A stretch of DNA of 64,000 bases from Corynebacterium anserum (lineage in GTDB: Bacteria > Actinomycetota > Actinomycetes > Mycobacteriales > Mycobacteriaceae), in the NCBI RefSeq assembly GCF_014262665.1, contig NZ_CP046883.1, positions 682,001 through 746,000 of the forward strand, in the 5' to 3' direction. Every line of letters begins with the position of its first letter. Position 1 is the first letter of the stretch. The notes under the pieces were generated by a model. The model worked only from the letters and a program-made list of their open reading frames with translations. It did not search any database and was not told the DNA's origin. The position numbers were made by a program, and so were the translations under genes. Positions 1 to 9,171 of the stretch are shown here, piece after piece.

Positions 1-635
1 CATCGGACTGGCCAGGTGGAAAGATCCGAGAAGTGTATGAACCGATGGTCAAAATGACCGTTATCGTGCCATCGGAATTTTTAGGCTCCACGATGGAGCT
101 GTGCCAGTCCAAACGCGGTCAGATGGGCGGCATGGACTACCTGTCGGAGGATCGCGTGGAATTGCGCTACACCATGCCGCTCGGTGAGATAATCTTCGAT
201 TTCTTCGATCAGTTGAAGTCCCGTACTAAAGGCTATGCCTCTCTTAATTACGAGGAAGCTGGCGATCAACTATCTGACCTTGTCAAGGTGGATATTTTGC
301 TTCAGGGTGACCCGGTGGACGCGTTTAGCGCTATCGTCCACCGTGATAATGCGCAATGGTATGGCAACAAGATGACCGTGAAGCTCAAGGAGCTGATTCC
401 ACGCCAGCAATTTGAGGTGCCGGTGCAGGCTGCCATCGGTTCCAAGATCATTGCTCGAGAGAACATTCGTGCTCTGCGCAAAGATGTTCTGGCCAAGTGC
501 TACGGCGGTGACATCAGCCGTAAGCGCAAGCTGCTGGAAAAGCAGAAAGAAGGAAAGAAGCGCATGAAGTCCATCGGTTCTGTGTCTGTTCCGCAGGAAG
601 CCTTTGTGGCTGCCCTATCCACTGACTCGGAGTAG
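1..635 (+). CDS. lepA: Elongation factor 4 (LepA), C-terminal part, 5' end outside window
   Basis: Translational GTPase EF4 acts on the ribosome and promotes back-translocation or ribosome biogenesis. Only about the last 211 of roughly 600 residues are present; the frame is open from base 3. The segment holds the EF-G-like domain V ([18 protein letters not shown]) and the LepA-specific C-terminal domain ([20 protein letters not shown], then [17 protein letters not shown] and [19 protein letters not shown]). The basic [12 protein letters not shown] tail is diagnostic of LepA rather than EF-G. The GTPase domain lies upstream of the window. The gene stands alone on this side, with a gap of about 210 bp before a convergent gene. 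Confidence 0.97.
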   Translation, partial: SDWPGGKIREVYEPMVKMTVIVPSEFLGSTMELCQSKRGQMGGMDYLSEDRVELRYTMPLGEIIFDFFDQLKSRTKGYASLNYEEAGDQLSDLVKVDILLQGDPVDAFSAIVHRDNAQWYGNKMTVKLKELIPRQQFEVPVQAAIGSKIIARENIRALRKDVLAKCYGGDISRKRKLLEKQKEGKKRMKSIGSVSVPQEAFVAALSTDSE

Positions 636-845
636 TTGCCTCTTCTTTTTCTCACGCCACCTCCTCATTCTCTTGATCCTCGATGTCATTTCTTGGCTGC
701 CTCGCGGGAACACGATCCCTTCACTCCTCTCCTGTGCTGCGCATGGTGTGGGCGAGGGTTTGTTGGATAGGACAGTTGTCGGTGCCCAATGAGTGATGAG
801 ATTTCGATGACGTGAGATTCCGATTGTCCGCCGAAGTCTGTTTCT

Positions 846-1766
846 CTATACGTTGGTTACAACGGTTTTGCCTCGTGCATGGCCAGTTTCTACTGCTGCG
901 AGTGCCAGAGACGCATTGTCTAGAGGGTAGCTATGCGTGATGTTGGCGTGTATCACGTCATTGGCCATCATCTCAGCGAGTTGTTTATAGATTTCCCCCT
1001 CGCGGCGTCGTCTGATGCCCGATCCTCCGTATTCTTCTGCAAGAGCAGGGGAGGCGGCACTACGTATAGCTCCGGTGGGAACTAGTGAAGAGGTAGCGCG
1101 TAGTGTATCTCCTCCGGCTGCGTCGATAATGCCCGCGTAGGTATCGCTGGATAGTGCGAGTTGTGCTAACCAGTCTCCTCGGTCGTAGGCCACATGCTTG
1201 GCTCCCATGTTCGTGAGAAATTCTTCTTTTTGTGAGCTGGCAACCCCTACGACGTTGAGATCTAGGCTTTGCGCTAATTGAACTGCTGCTGAGCCGACGC
1301 CTCCACCAGCCCCAAGAACAAGAAGGGTGCTGCCTTTGGCGAGGTTGAGCTCGTGTAAAGCGTCCCAGGCTGTTCCAAAAGCTACCGGGATACAGGCGGC
1401 TTGACTTGGTGAAAGGCCTGCTGGAATGGGCGCTGTTTGGGATGCGTCGAGCAGCACAAATTCGGCGAGAGCACCAGTGCCTGTCGCGGTTCCACCGAAT
1501 ACCAACTGTCCTGGCTGGAATGGCGAGTCCGCTGGAGCTTCGAGGACTACGCCGGCGGCTTCACGGCCGACAGCCATGGGAAATTTTACTGGGAATTTGT
1601 TCTGCCGCGCTCCGTTGCGGACTTTGATATCCGCTGGATTGATTCCTGCGGCGCGCATTTCAATGAGGAGGTGATGGGCACGTGATTGTGGACGCGGGAC
1701 ATCGAGGTGCTGAACAACTTCTGGCCCGCCGTATTCCTGGAATCCAAAGATGCGCATGTGGATCAC
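846..1766 (-). CDS. Zinc-independent MDR oxidoreductase (quinone oxidoreductase-like)
   Basis: Medium-chain dehydrogenase/reductase of about 306 residues. It has an N-terminal GroES-like fold (AAGINPADIKVRNG) and a C-terminal Rossmann domain with GAGGGVG at residues 152-158 for NADPH binding. The Cys/His ligands of zinc alcohol dehydrogenases are absent, so it belongs to the quinone oxidoreductase/NADP-dependent reductase branch, which usually reduces quinones or activated double bonds. The first possible start is GTG; an ATG three codons later at 1757 is equally plausible. It is convergent with lepA and has no operon partner. The substrate cannot be read from sequence. Confidence 0.88.
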   Translation of the reverse strand: MIHMRIFGFQEYGGPEVVQHLDVPRPQSRAHHLLIEMRAAGINPADIKVRNGARQNKFPVKFPMAVGREAAGVVLEAPADSPFQPGQLVFGGTATGTGALAEFVLLDASQTAPIPAGLSPSQAACIPVAFGTAWDALHELNLAKGSTLLVLGAGGGVGSAAVQLAQSLDLNVVGVASSQKEEFLTNMGAKHVAYDRGDWLAQLALSSDTYAGIIDAAGGDTLRATSSLVPTGAIRSAASPALAEEYGGSGIRRRREGEIYKQLAEMMANDVIHANITHSYPLDNASLALAAVETGHARGKTVVTNV

Positions 1767-1922
1767 TCTAGCGGTGTCTTATGGCCATGAGGGACATTCT
1801 GTGGTGACCGTGACGTTTTGTCCAGCGACGCGCCTGTCGGACACCTCGTGCTAGTGCAAACGTTTTACTACTGGTGAGAGGATGAGCAGAGAATATTGCG
1901 AAACAGTTGGGTGCTCGATCCG

Positions 1923-2687
1923 TCAGAGTTGGGTGGTTGATCCGCCCGCAGGGAGAGCTTCCTTATCGGTAGGCATCTTTGTCTGTCCGAGATCTATCGT
2001 ATTGCCTTTAGTTACTCCAAGGTGGAAACTGTCAGGATCCCATGTTCTTCGAGCTGAGCGACTGCGTCTGAGGTGGGGAAAGTGTTCTGCCGCGAGGCTT
2101 GTGGCCTTATCGCGGTCGTCGCGCAGGACTATCGCTCCGGGGGTCACTGTACCTGATGCGCTATCAGTTTGAGTGTACTCATCGGCATAGTGACTCTCGA
2201 TCTGGCGGAGTCTCGTTGCGATCGTTGAGATAAAGCCATTCATCCAGCTGCGTTTCTGAGTCTGGGAAGAAATGTGGCGATTCGGTGAGAGTTGGGCATG
2301 TTTTGTTGCGCCGAGGATCATCTGTGGGCTGAGTAGGCCGAAAAGCAACATCACGCGTTCAACGTGGTGAGAGCATCCGAATACTACTGCGTGCTGGACT
2401 TTCGAACTACGTGGAATTCGAAACATCACAGCTTGGCAATGGAGCTCTGAAGCAAGGGAATTAAATAACTCGAACTGCATGTCAGTGTATGTTCCGGCAA
2501 AATCCACGTCGCGATGCATCGCTGTGTGTGGTTCGTTGCTGTGCATCTGTGAACGTTCCACCCCGTAGTGAGCCATCAGCTCGAATGCTTTGTCTCTGAA
2601 TGCGTCTCCTTCGGGGGTGCCTTCTCTGTCTGTGGCCATGCGCAGCAGTTTTTCGACTTTGACTTTGATGGTGTCTATTGTGGCCAT
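1923..2687 (-). CDS. DUF2786 domain protein
   Basis: 254-residue protein with an N-terminal DUF2786 motif (IKVKVEKLLRMATD, then EGDAFRDKAFELMAHYGV). A His-containing middle part (FGCSHHVERVMLLFGLL) looks like the domain that usually follows DUF2786 in actinobacterial and phage proteins. The function of the family is unknown. The start is supported by a strong ribosome binding site (GGGAGGGG, 6 nt before ATG). There is no signal peptide or membrane segment, so it is cytoplasmic. The 260 bp upstream hold no other gene. Confidence 0.8.
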   Translation of the reverse strand: MATIDTIKVKVEKLLRMATDREGTPEGDAFRDKAFELMAHYGVERSQMHSNEPHTAMHRDVDFAGTYTDMQFELFNSLASELHCQAVMFRIPRSSKVQHAVVFGCSHHVERVMLLFGLLSPQMILGATKHAQLSPNRHISSQTQKRSWMNGFISTIATRLRQIESHYADEYTQTDSASGTVTPGAIVLRDDRDKATSLAAEHFPHLRRSRSARRTWDPDSFHLGVTKGNTIDLGQTKMPTDKEALPAGGSTTQL

Positions 2688-2947
2688 GGTGATCCCCTCC
2701 CTGTTGGTGTGTGATTACCTTCGACGCTAGCAAAGACCCGTGACAGCCTTATCGTTTTGTTGCTTGTTGGGACTTGCGTGGTCCACAGAACTTCGCTGAG
2801 TGGAGGACACTCAAGGGCATCAGCGATGCTGAGGTGATGGCATGAGAGACGTTGAGGTGAAGGTATCGAGTAGGAGTTATGTGAGGCATGAAATCCTGTT
2901 GGCTGTGGAGGTAGTCATTCACTCTGATGTGGGGGCTTCGGGTCGTA

Positions 2948-4138
2948 CTAGGAGGCGATGGGGGTTTCGGGGTGGTTTGCCTTGGTGGCGGGAGTACCCT
3001 TTGCAGCATCTATGCGGCGCACGATGAAAGCAAATAGTGCGCCGGAGATGTTGTGCCATACAGCAGCGACGGCACCTGGGATTGCTGCTTCCGGAGACCA
3101 CAGTTTGCCGGACATGCCGGATGCTAGTCCGGCAGACTGGGTTGCAACTTCGATGGAAGTAGTGCGAGCTACAGGGACGGAGAACTTGAATAACTTTGCG
3201 GATAGGTAGCCCAGAACATAGCCGATGAGGTTATGGAGAATGACGGCAAGAATGACAATCAGGCCGACGTGTTTGAGAGACTCGGAGGACTTTGCCACGG
3301 CAGGGAACACTACGCCACCAATGGCCAGAACGGATAGCCAGGGCAGGATCGGTAAGAGTGCGGTGACTAAGCGGTCGAATACCACGCGAATGATCAAGCC
3401 CCCGATGACAGGCAGTAATACGGTTTGTACGAGTGACCATGCCATGGTTGCGCCGTTAACGGGTGTTTCTTCCCCGGCTAGAGTCAGCATGATGATCGGT
3501 GTGACTAGTGGGGAGAGGATAGTCGAGACGGAAGTCATGGTGACGGACAGCGCTACATCGCCGCGGGAAAGATAAGCCACAACGTTAGATGTGGTGCCGC
3601 CGGGCACGGATCCGAGCATGAGCAGGCCGATGGCGAGCATCGGGTTGAGTCCGAGTAGTTTGGCGACGGCAACGGCCCCCACAGGCATGATGATGAATTG
3701 GGCGAGAACGCCGATGATGATGGGGAGTGGGCGTCGAATAACTAGGCTGAAGTCTGGCAAGGTCAGGGTGAGTCCCATACAGAGCATGATGATTGAGATC
3801 ATCATGCTGATGTATTCGGATAGTGGGGCGAACGGGTCGGGTTTCAGGAAGGCGATCACTGCCCCTATGAGAATGAAAAGGGGGAAGGTAAAAACCGCGA
3901 TGTGTGCGGAGCGCTCTTCTTTGCTGGAGGTTTGGGTCGTGGGGGCGGTGTGTGCGGGGTTCACTGAATGCATCATATGTTCAATATATGGGATAAGTGT
4001 CCCATTGTTTGAAACGCCCCGGGGAAACCTTGCCGATGTCCAATGTGCACGAGCGCTCCTATTTCGGGAATCTTTCGCCTTCATCTCAGCTAGGGTGGTG
4101 AGACACAGTCTTTCCTCGTATTCGTCGTGATCCACCAT
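2948..4138 (-). CDS. Bile acid:sodium symporter family (BASS/PanS-like) transporter
   Basis: Polytopic membrane protein with 9-10 hydrophobic segments starting near residue 80. It has the family signatures GSVPGGTTSNVVAYLSRGD (helix break of the first repeat) and EVATQSAGLASG (second repeat). BASS proteins move organic anions, such as pantoate or other small acids, with sodium; the substrate here is unknown. Two starts compete. ATG at 4138 has a good ribosome binding site (GGCGGAGGA, 9 nt spacing) and gives 396 residues. The ATG pair at 3976/3973 gives the usual length of about 341 residues but has no visible ribosome binding site. The 54 extra residues are hydrophilic and not typical of the family. 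Confidence 0.87.
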   Translation of the reverse strand: MVDHDEYEERLCLTTLAEMKAKDSRNRSARAHWTSARFPRGVSNNGTLIPYIEHMMHSVNPAHTAPTTQTSSKEERSAHIAVFTFPLFILIGAVIAFLKPDPFAPLSEYISMMISIIMLCMGLTLTLPDFSLVIRRPLPIIIGVLAQFIIMPVGAVAVAKLLGLNPMLAIGLLMLGSVPGGTTSNVVAYLSRGDVALSVTMTSVSTILSPLVTPIIMLTLAGEETPVNGATMAWSLVQTVLLPVIGGLIIRVVFDRLVTALLPILPWLSVLAIGGVVFPAVAKSSESLKHVGLIVILAVILHNLIGYVLGYLSAKLFKFSVPVARTTSIEVATQSAGLASGMSGKLWSPEAAIPGAVAAVWHNISGALFAFIVRRIDAAKGTPATKANHPETPIAS

Positions 4139-4189
4139 TTATGGTGATCCTCCGCCTCCGTCTAAGGACCCCAACGAAAAGAGAGCTCA

Positions 4190-4795
4190 ATGTCCACCAC
4201 ATGGTTTACAAGCGACCTTCACTTGGGTCACCCTTTTGTTGCCAAACTTCGTGGTTTTGATGACGTTGAGGAACACGACCGCACCCTCCTCGGCAATATG
4301 TTGGACGTTCTCGAGGAAGGCGATACTTTGTGGTTGCTTGGTGATTTGTCCTCTGGTTGGGGACCGCAGGAGGAACGCGCTCTGGATCTTTTCGACGCCA
4401 CCTTGGAACCACTGCGCAACGATGTCGAAGATCCTGTGGTAGTTCATCTCATCAGCGGGAACCATGACACCTGTCATCCTTTGCATGAAGAGGCTCCCGA
4501 ACGCCAGCGCCGTTTCCTTGAAGTGTTTGACACAGTACAGACTCAGCAAATTATGTTTCTGCAGGGAGAAGAAGTCTGGCTCAGCCACTTTCCGCGCCCG
4601 GGGCAGGATCACGAAGGCATGAGCTCTCGTCATGACGACATGCGTTTAAATGTCCCGTTACTGGTTCACGGGCATCTTCACTCAGAAACGCCTGTCGCAG
4701 GTCCGGGACAGATCGATGTGGGCGTGGATGCGTGGCACCTAGCTCCAGTCCGTCAAGAGACACTAGAGGAAGTATTGTTCTCCTCCTCGCTCTAG
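4190..4795 (+). CDS. Calcineurin-like metallophosphoesterase
   Basis: 201-residue cytoplasmic phosphoesterase with the complete metal-binding set: D9-x-H11 (SDLHLGH), G51-D52, G90-N-H-D93, H133 and G161-H-L-H164. These positions bind the dinuclear metal centre of the calcineurin-like fold. The single-domain form without signal peptide resembles small phosphodiesterases of unknown substrate. It is divergent from the BASS transporter, with about 50 bp between the long transporter start and this ATG. A GAGAG motif lies a few bases before the start. Confidence 0.88.
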   Translation: MSTTWFTSDLHLGHPFVAKLRGFDDVEEHDRTLLGNMLDVLEEGDTLWLLGDLSSGWGPQEERALDLFDATLEPLRNDVEDPVVVHLISGNHDTCHPLHEEAPERQRRFLEVFDTVQTQQIMFLQGEEVWLSHFPRPGQDHEGMSSRHDDMRLNVPLLVHGHLHSETPVAGPGQIDVGVDAWHLAPVRQETLEEVLFSSSL

Positions 4796-5077
4796 CGGTG
4801 TATCTTAATTCACGTCGCAGTGAACTGATCTTCGTGGCCAGAGCGCGAAGCGTACTGAGACATGTTGAGGTTGAGCATACTGCCACGAAGGACGGGTCGG
4901 GTATCGCAGCGAGCAACGAAGCTGCTGTGATCTCTCGACGGCCGACGTCTTGGACGACCGACACGCTGATTGAAGCGTCATATGTGATCGATCGATCTGT
5001 CGAGGCGTCTCGTGTAATTGGTCGATCGTGAAACCTGAACCACCGATGTACTGATACCGGAAAGGTAGAGCGCAGCT

Positions 5078-6034
5078 ATGACCATGCCACGTGGAAAAGA
5101 GGCACCAGCCAGTCACGGCAAGCCAGCGATTGTTTCCATCCTCGTGGCCACTGGTCTTATCGGAAGTTTCATCGGTTCGATTACACTCGCGAAACCTGAG
5201 CAACACAACATTGCTATGGCTGCGCCGTATTCATCAGATGCTTCACCAGGGCAAGGAACTGGTCGTGCAACAGGCACACCACACACTAAGCCCACATCTC
5301 GTTCTTCCTCTGGAGACGCGTCATACAAGACATCACCGGAAGCCAGTCACGATGGCACAGCGCTGTTTGTCGGGTCGGAACAGCCGGGAGGGGAGGAAGT
5401 GGCGTCGCCAAAAAAGATCACGGGAATGGAAGAACTCTCCACGATCCCGTCCCGAACCTCGATGGCGGTCATTACCGATCACGGGGAACTTAAAACGGAC
5501 AATGCGGCGGAACCTCGTTCCGGTTTGTCTATTGTCAAACTTTACTTGGCGGACTACGCACTGACGCACACGAAAAACCCCAAGAAGAACGTCAAGGATG
5601 TGGCTCGGATGATCCGTTATTCCGACGATGACATCGCAAACAAACTAATAAAGAAATATCCCTATGCCATCGACGTCATCGCGCAGGAATACGGGCTGAG
5701 CAACACACGACAAGGAAAAACATGGGGGCAGTCGCTCACTTCCGCCACTGACGTAGCGAAATACCTCAATGCTGTGAAGAAAAAACGACCTCATTCACTC
5801 ATCCTGGGATGGATGCGGGACGCAGCACCTATCGCTTCCGACGGAACGAGACAAGATTGGGGAACCGCGAATCTACCAGGGGTAACCGGTACAAAGTGGG
5901 GTTGGTCGGCATACGGAGACCCCATTGTCGCTTCTGCATCGATCGCGGATAACTACGTGGCGGTGGCCTTCACCGAAGGAGGTCCAACCGAGCAGAATAT
6001 TGACGTCCGCAGCGTCATTCCATACCTGGAGTAG
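5078..6034 (+). CDS. Exported serine beta-lactamase-fold protein
   Basis: 318 residues with an N-terminal hydrophobic segment (about 17-38), a possible cleavage site after AMA (47-49), and a low-complexity Ser/Thr/Gly linker to about residue 115. The C-terminal domain carries class A beta-lactamase/penicillin-binding-like motifs: S151-I-V-K154 (SxxK), S182-D-D (position of SDN) and G271-T-K-W-G275 (position of KTG). It is therefore probably a secreted or membrane-anchored serine hydrolase or a non-catalytic relative acting on the cell wall. The SDN Asn is replaced by Asp and the KTG motif is altered, so true beta-lactamase activity is doubtful. It is a single gene; the 282 bp before it hold nothing recognisable. 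Confidence 0.72.
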   Translation: MTMPRGKEAPASHGKPAIVSILVATGLIGSFIGSITLAKPEQHNIAMAAPYSSDASPGQGTGRATGTPHTKPTSRSSSGDASYKTSPEASHDGTALFVGSEQPGGEEVASPKKITGMEELSTIPSRTSMAVITDHGELKTDNAAEPRSGLSIVKLYLADYALTHTKNPKKNVKDVARMIRYSDDDIANKLIKKYPYAIDVIAQEYGLSNTRQGKTWGQSLTSATDVAKYLNAVKKKRPHSLILGWMRDAAPIASDGTRQDWGTANLPGVTGTKWGWSAYGDPIVASASIADNYVAVAFTEGGPTEQNIDVRSVIPYLE

Positions 6035-6222
6035 AAGCGCGCCTACCAGCGTAGGACGGTAGTACCTTCTGTACACGTCCTTCTGCGCCATATACGTCAC
6101 TACCTCCCAATGACGCGCGCATACGCCCACAGTAATTGTCAGGTCTGTTGTCGGAGCTGACGATAAACTAATGGGCCAGATATAGAACCAGAGAGCAGAG
6201 CTGCGCTTTCCTAGGGCGGAGC

Positions 6223-7137
6223 ATGTCCACTACGCTCAGTGGGCGGCCCACAAACTTTTCACTGAACTCAAGGGATAGTCTTCGGATGACACACAAGAAC
6301 GGAAACGAAAATTCCTCGGAACCCACGCCTCACCACGACACACCTCCCTACGAGGGGAAAGGCGCGGATAACTACGGGATGGACGATGATGCCACCCAGG
6401 TTTTCACAAGGGTTTCTGGACAGAATTCCGAGACACAGGCTGCTGATAACCCGAAGGGGCCAAAGCCACCGGAATACCACCGTGCTGAGGAGTACGAACA
6501 GTACAATAACCAGGATTTTGGCAGTGGTGGATATGATTCAGGCTATGGCCAGCCTGGCTACGGCGACGGTTATGGCCAGCCTGGCTACGGCGACGGTTAT
6601 GGCCAGCCAGGCTACGGCGACGGCTATGAACAACCCGGTTATGGGCATGATTCTTATAACCAAGACGGCCTGGACCAGACCTACGGGGATGCATACGCTT
6701 CGGGTTATGGGGCGCGAGGATACGGCGACAACACCGTTGCCAATGACGCTCCAGCGGGCTACGGCAGCAGGGCGGGATACCGTCAAGAATCAAAGAAAAC
6801 TTCGGTGGGTAAGATACTTGCGATTCTGCTGCCTCTGTTGATCCTCGTCGCCATTGGTGTCGGTGTTTTCCTTATGGCTAGTGGTACGAAGGACAAGTCC
6901 CCCGATGACAAGTCCACGAGCTCGAGTACATCTTCTTCGGAGACCACCAGCTCAACGGAATCGACCACACCGAGCAAGTCTCTCGACCTCAATACCCTGC
7001 TGCCGTCGATTCCTCCTCTTCCCTCCATGACCGAGAAACCGTCACTGCCCAGTGAGATAGAGAATCTTCCGAGCGAACTTCCGCTGCCGGATCTCCCTTC
7101 GGTAGACCTCGGTTCTCTGCTCAACCGGCCACGTTGA
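6223..7137 (+). CDS. Single-pass membrane protein with Gly/Tyr/Gln repeats
   Basis: 304 residues: a polar N-terminal part, a YGQPGYGDG repeat region (residues about 108-142), one transmembrane helix (197-219, ILAILLPLLILVAIGVGVFL), and an external Ser/Thr- then Pro/Leu-rich tail. DDDATQVF at 54-61 resembles Thr-phosphorylation sites read by FHA domains, as in substrates of actinobacterial Ser/Thr kinases; this is inference. ATG at 6223 lies just after GGGCGGAG with very short spacing. ATG at 6286 (residue 22), preceded by AAGGGA, is a credible alternative start and loses only a polar tail. The function is not recognised. Confidence 0.75.
   Translation: MSTTLSGRPTNFSLNSRDSLRMTHKNGNENSSEPTPHHDTPPYEGKGADNYGMDDDATQVFTRVSGQNSETQAADNPKGPKPPEYHRAEEYEQYNNQDFGSGGYDSGYGQPGYGDGYGQPGYGDGYGQPGYGDGYEQPGYGHDSYNQDGLDQTYGDAYASGYGARGYGDNTVANDAPAGYGSRAGYRQESKKTSVGKILAILLPLLILVAIGVGVFLMASGTKDKSPDDKSTSSSTSSSETTSSTESTTPSKSLDLNTLLPSIPPLPSMTEKPSLPSEIENLPSELPLPDLPSVDLGSLLNRPR
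6544..6651 (+). repeat. Four in-frame 27-bp tandem repeats
   Basis: Units begin at 6544, 6571, 6598 and 6625. The first two are identical, the third differs at two bases and the fourth is divergent. Each encodes YGQPGYGDG or a variant. Near-identical copies next to each other favour slippage and length variation of the encoded protein. Confidence 0.9.
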
Positions 7138-7190
7138 TGTGATACCTATCCGCCGCTATACAGAAACGACTAATTTTCTCACTCAGGACT

Positions 7191-9014
7191 ATGACTACTG
7201 CCTCCACTACATCATCTTCGGTATCTTCCATGACTATTTCCCGTTGTCTCGCGGAAGCAATTGCCGACCGTCACACCACAACCTTCGGGCTGGTCGGTAA
7301 CGGAAATATCCACATGATCAGCGAACTGGTGCGTATTGGCGGTGATTATGTAGGTATGCGGCATGAGGCGGGTACCGTCGCAGCTGCAGATGCCTATTAC
7401 CGTGCCACGGGGACGATTGCTGTGGCATCTACCACCTACGGTCCTGGTTTCACTAACACCATCACCTCCTTGTCCGAGGCGAAAGAGGCACGTATTCCTT
7501 TAGTCTATGTGGCAGGTATGGAGCCCTTTGTCGACGGTCGTTTTCGTCGTCGCCCGATTGACATCGATACACCGGCTATCCTCTCTGCCCTCGACGTTCC
7601 GGTATATCTCGTGCAGCCGTCCAATACCCGTGGGACTATCGACGCCGCTTTTCGCCAAGCCGAGCAGATGCGCACGCCGGTGGTTTTGGCTGTTCCCCAT
7701 AACTTGGTGGACGCCACCCTGGACTCTACCGAGAATGCTCATCTGCGCGCTGACCTGGGCTCTTGGTATGGTTCTCCCGGTGCACCATCTATGGATTCAG
7801 TGCGTGATGAATTCACAACCCAGATCATTGATTTAGAGGATTCCGATCCAATTGAGGGGTTGAGCGATGCTCATCGCAGTATCGCCCGCGGCTTAATTAA
7901 GCGCCTGCTCGGTGCTCAGCGTCCTCTCATAGTGTCTGGACGCGGTGTGGTGGAATCAGAAACGGGTGACTCCGTGAAGAAACTCGGAGACGAAGTGGGG
8001 GCATTGTTCGCTACGACTGCGATGGCGCGGCGAGTGGTGGGGGATGAGTGGAATCTTGGTATCTGTGGTGGATTTGCCCACCATGGCCGGCTGAGTACGT
8101 TCCGCCAAGCAGATGTGGTTCTGGTTTTAGGGGCTGGCTTGAACGCTTTGCAGACGCGCAAGGGCAGCATCTTTGGTGAAGGAGCTCATATCATCCGTGT
8201 GGACTGGGATCCCTCTGTGTACAACGCGCGGAAGCCATTCATCCCAGTTCACCGTCATGTCGATGCGCGTTTGGAAGAGCTTGTTCCCGCACTCCTGAGC
8301 GTGCTTGATGAATTCCGTGATGGAACCGAGTTAACGTCGAATAAAAAGACATGGCGGGAAACCATCGGGCAGATTCCGGAGCGGGAAAGTGAAGAGTTAG
8401 ACCCAGGCTGCTTCGCGGAAACAGGAGTGGATGGGAAGCTGGATCCGCGCTATGTTCTACGCCGACTCAATGAAATGCTGCCCGAGGAGCGCAGCGTGGT
8501 CACTGACGGCGGGCACTTCCTTGGATGGGTGGGCAAATACCTGGATGTCCCCGACCCCCGATCCACCATCCTGGTCGGTGGTGCAGTGATGTCCATAGGT
8601 CTGGGTCTGCCGAGCGGAACTGGTGTGGCAGCAGCGCGTCCCGAGCGCTATACCGCGCTGCTGTCTGGCGATGGAGGCACACAAATGGCAGCAGCAGATC
8701 TCGGGCCATTCCTCAACCAGGTTCGTAACAGTAAGGCAGGCGGAGCGCTCATCGTATTTAACGATGCTGCTTACGGTGCTGAGATTCACCAATACGCTAT
8801 TAAAGGACTCGATGAGCGCCCGATGTTGCTTGAAGACATGGACTTTGCATCCATGGGTGCACCATTTGGTGTGCAGGGATTGAGTGTCACGAGCCCGGAA
8901 CAGTTGAAGCCCGGGGGAGAGGTGGAACAGTTCCTCGCTCAGCACGCAGGGGATGCGTGCATCCTTGATGTGAAGATCTCTCGCGTGCCCGTAGCGGACT
9001 TCCTTAAAGAATGA
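7191..9014 (+). CDS. Thiamine diphosphate-dependent enzyme (acetolactate synthase-like)
   Basis: 607-residue enzyme with the three-domain layout of the ThDP decarboxylase/acetolactate synthase family. The PYR domain carries the catalytic Glu (E59 in MRHEAGTVAAADAY). The central Rossmann-like domain runs from about 225 to 350 (RPLIVSGRGVVESE, VVLVLGAGLNALQTRKG). The PP domain has the ThDP/Mg motif GDG (493-495) followed about 30 residues later by ND. No regulatory subunit gene is adjacent, so it is probably not the biosynthetic IlvB; benzoylformate/oxalyl-CoA decarboxylase-like or other ThDP lyase roles are possible. M13 is an alternative start. It lies alone downstream of the repeat protein. 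Confidence 0.88.
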   Translation: MTTASTTSSSVSSMTISRCLAEAIADRHTTTFGLVGNGNIHMISELVRIGGDYVGMRHEAGTVAAADAYYRATGTIAVASTTYGPGFTNTITSLSEAKEARIPLVYVAGMEPFVDGRFRRRPIDIDTPAILSALDVPVYLVQPSNTRGTIDAAFRQAEQMRTPVVLAVPHNLVDATLDSTENAHLRADLGSWYGSPGAPSMDSVRDEFTTQIIDLEDSDPIEGLSDAHRSIARGLIKRLLGAQRPLIVSGRGVVESETGDSVKKLGDEVGALFATTAMARRVVGDEWNLGICGGFAHHGRLSTFRQADVVLVLGAGLNALQTRKGSIFGEGAHIIRVDWDPSVYNARKPFIPVHRHVDARLEELVPALLSVLDEFRDGTELTSNKKTWRETIGQIPERESEELDPGCFAETGVDGKLDPRYVLRRLNEMLPEERSVVTDGGHFLGWVGKYLDVPDPRSTILVGGAVMSIGLGLPSGTGVAAARPERYTALLSGDGGTQMAAADLGPFLNQVRNSKAGGALIVFNDAAYGAEIHQYAIKGLDERPMLLEDMDFASMGAPFGVQGLSVTSPEQLKPGGEVEQFLAQHAGDACILDVKISRVPVADFLKE

Positions 9015-9171
9015 TCGACCTTGACAAGCGGAAAAGACGCTGTGTGGACGTTTGACGTCGACGTGCGGACAACAGCCCGATGACGGAAGGCAGCTCGTAG
9101 AGTGTCAGGGCGACCCGTAGGATTTTGGGGGTCAACCGAACAAGAGTGCGAGGCGATAGCACTTAGCGGAA

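Noticed and set aside
6544..6651. Tandem repeats as a CRISPR-like array
   Set aside because: The repeats are contiguous, multiples of three and in frame within a coding region, with no spacers. The same applies to 40408-40485.
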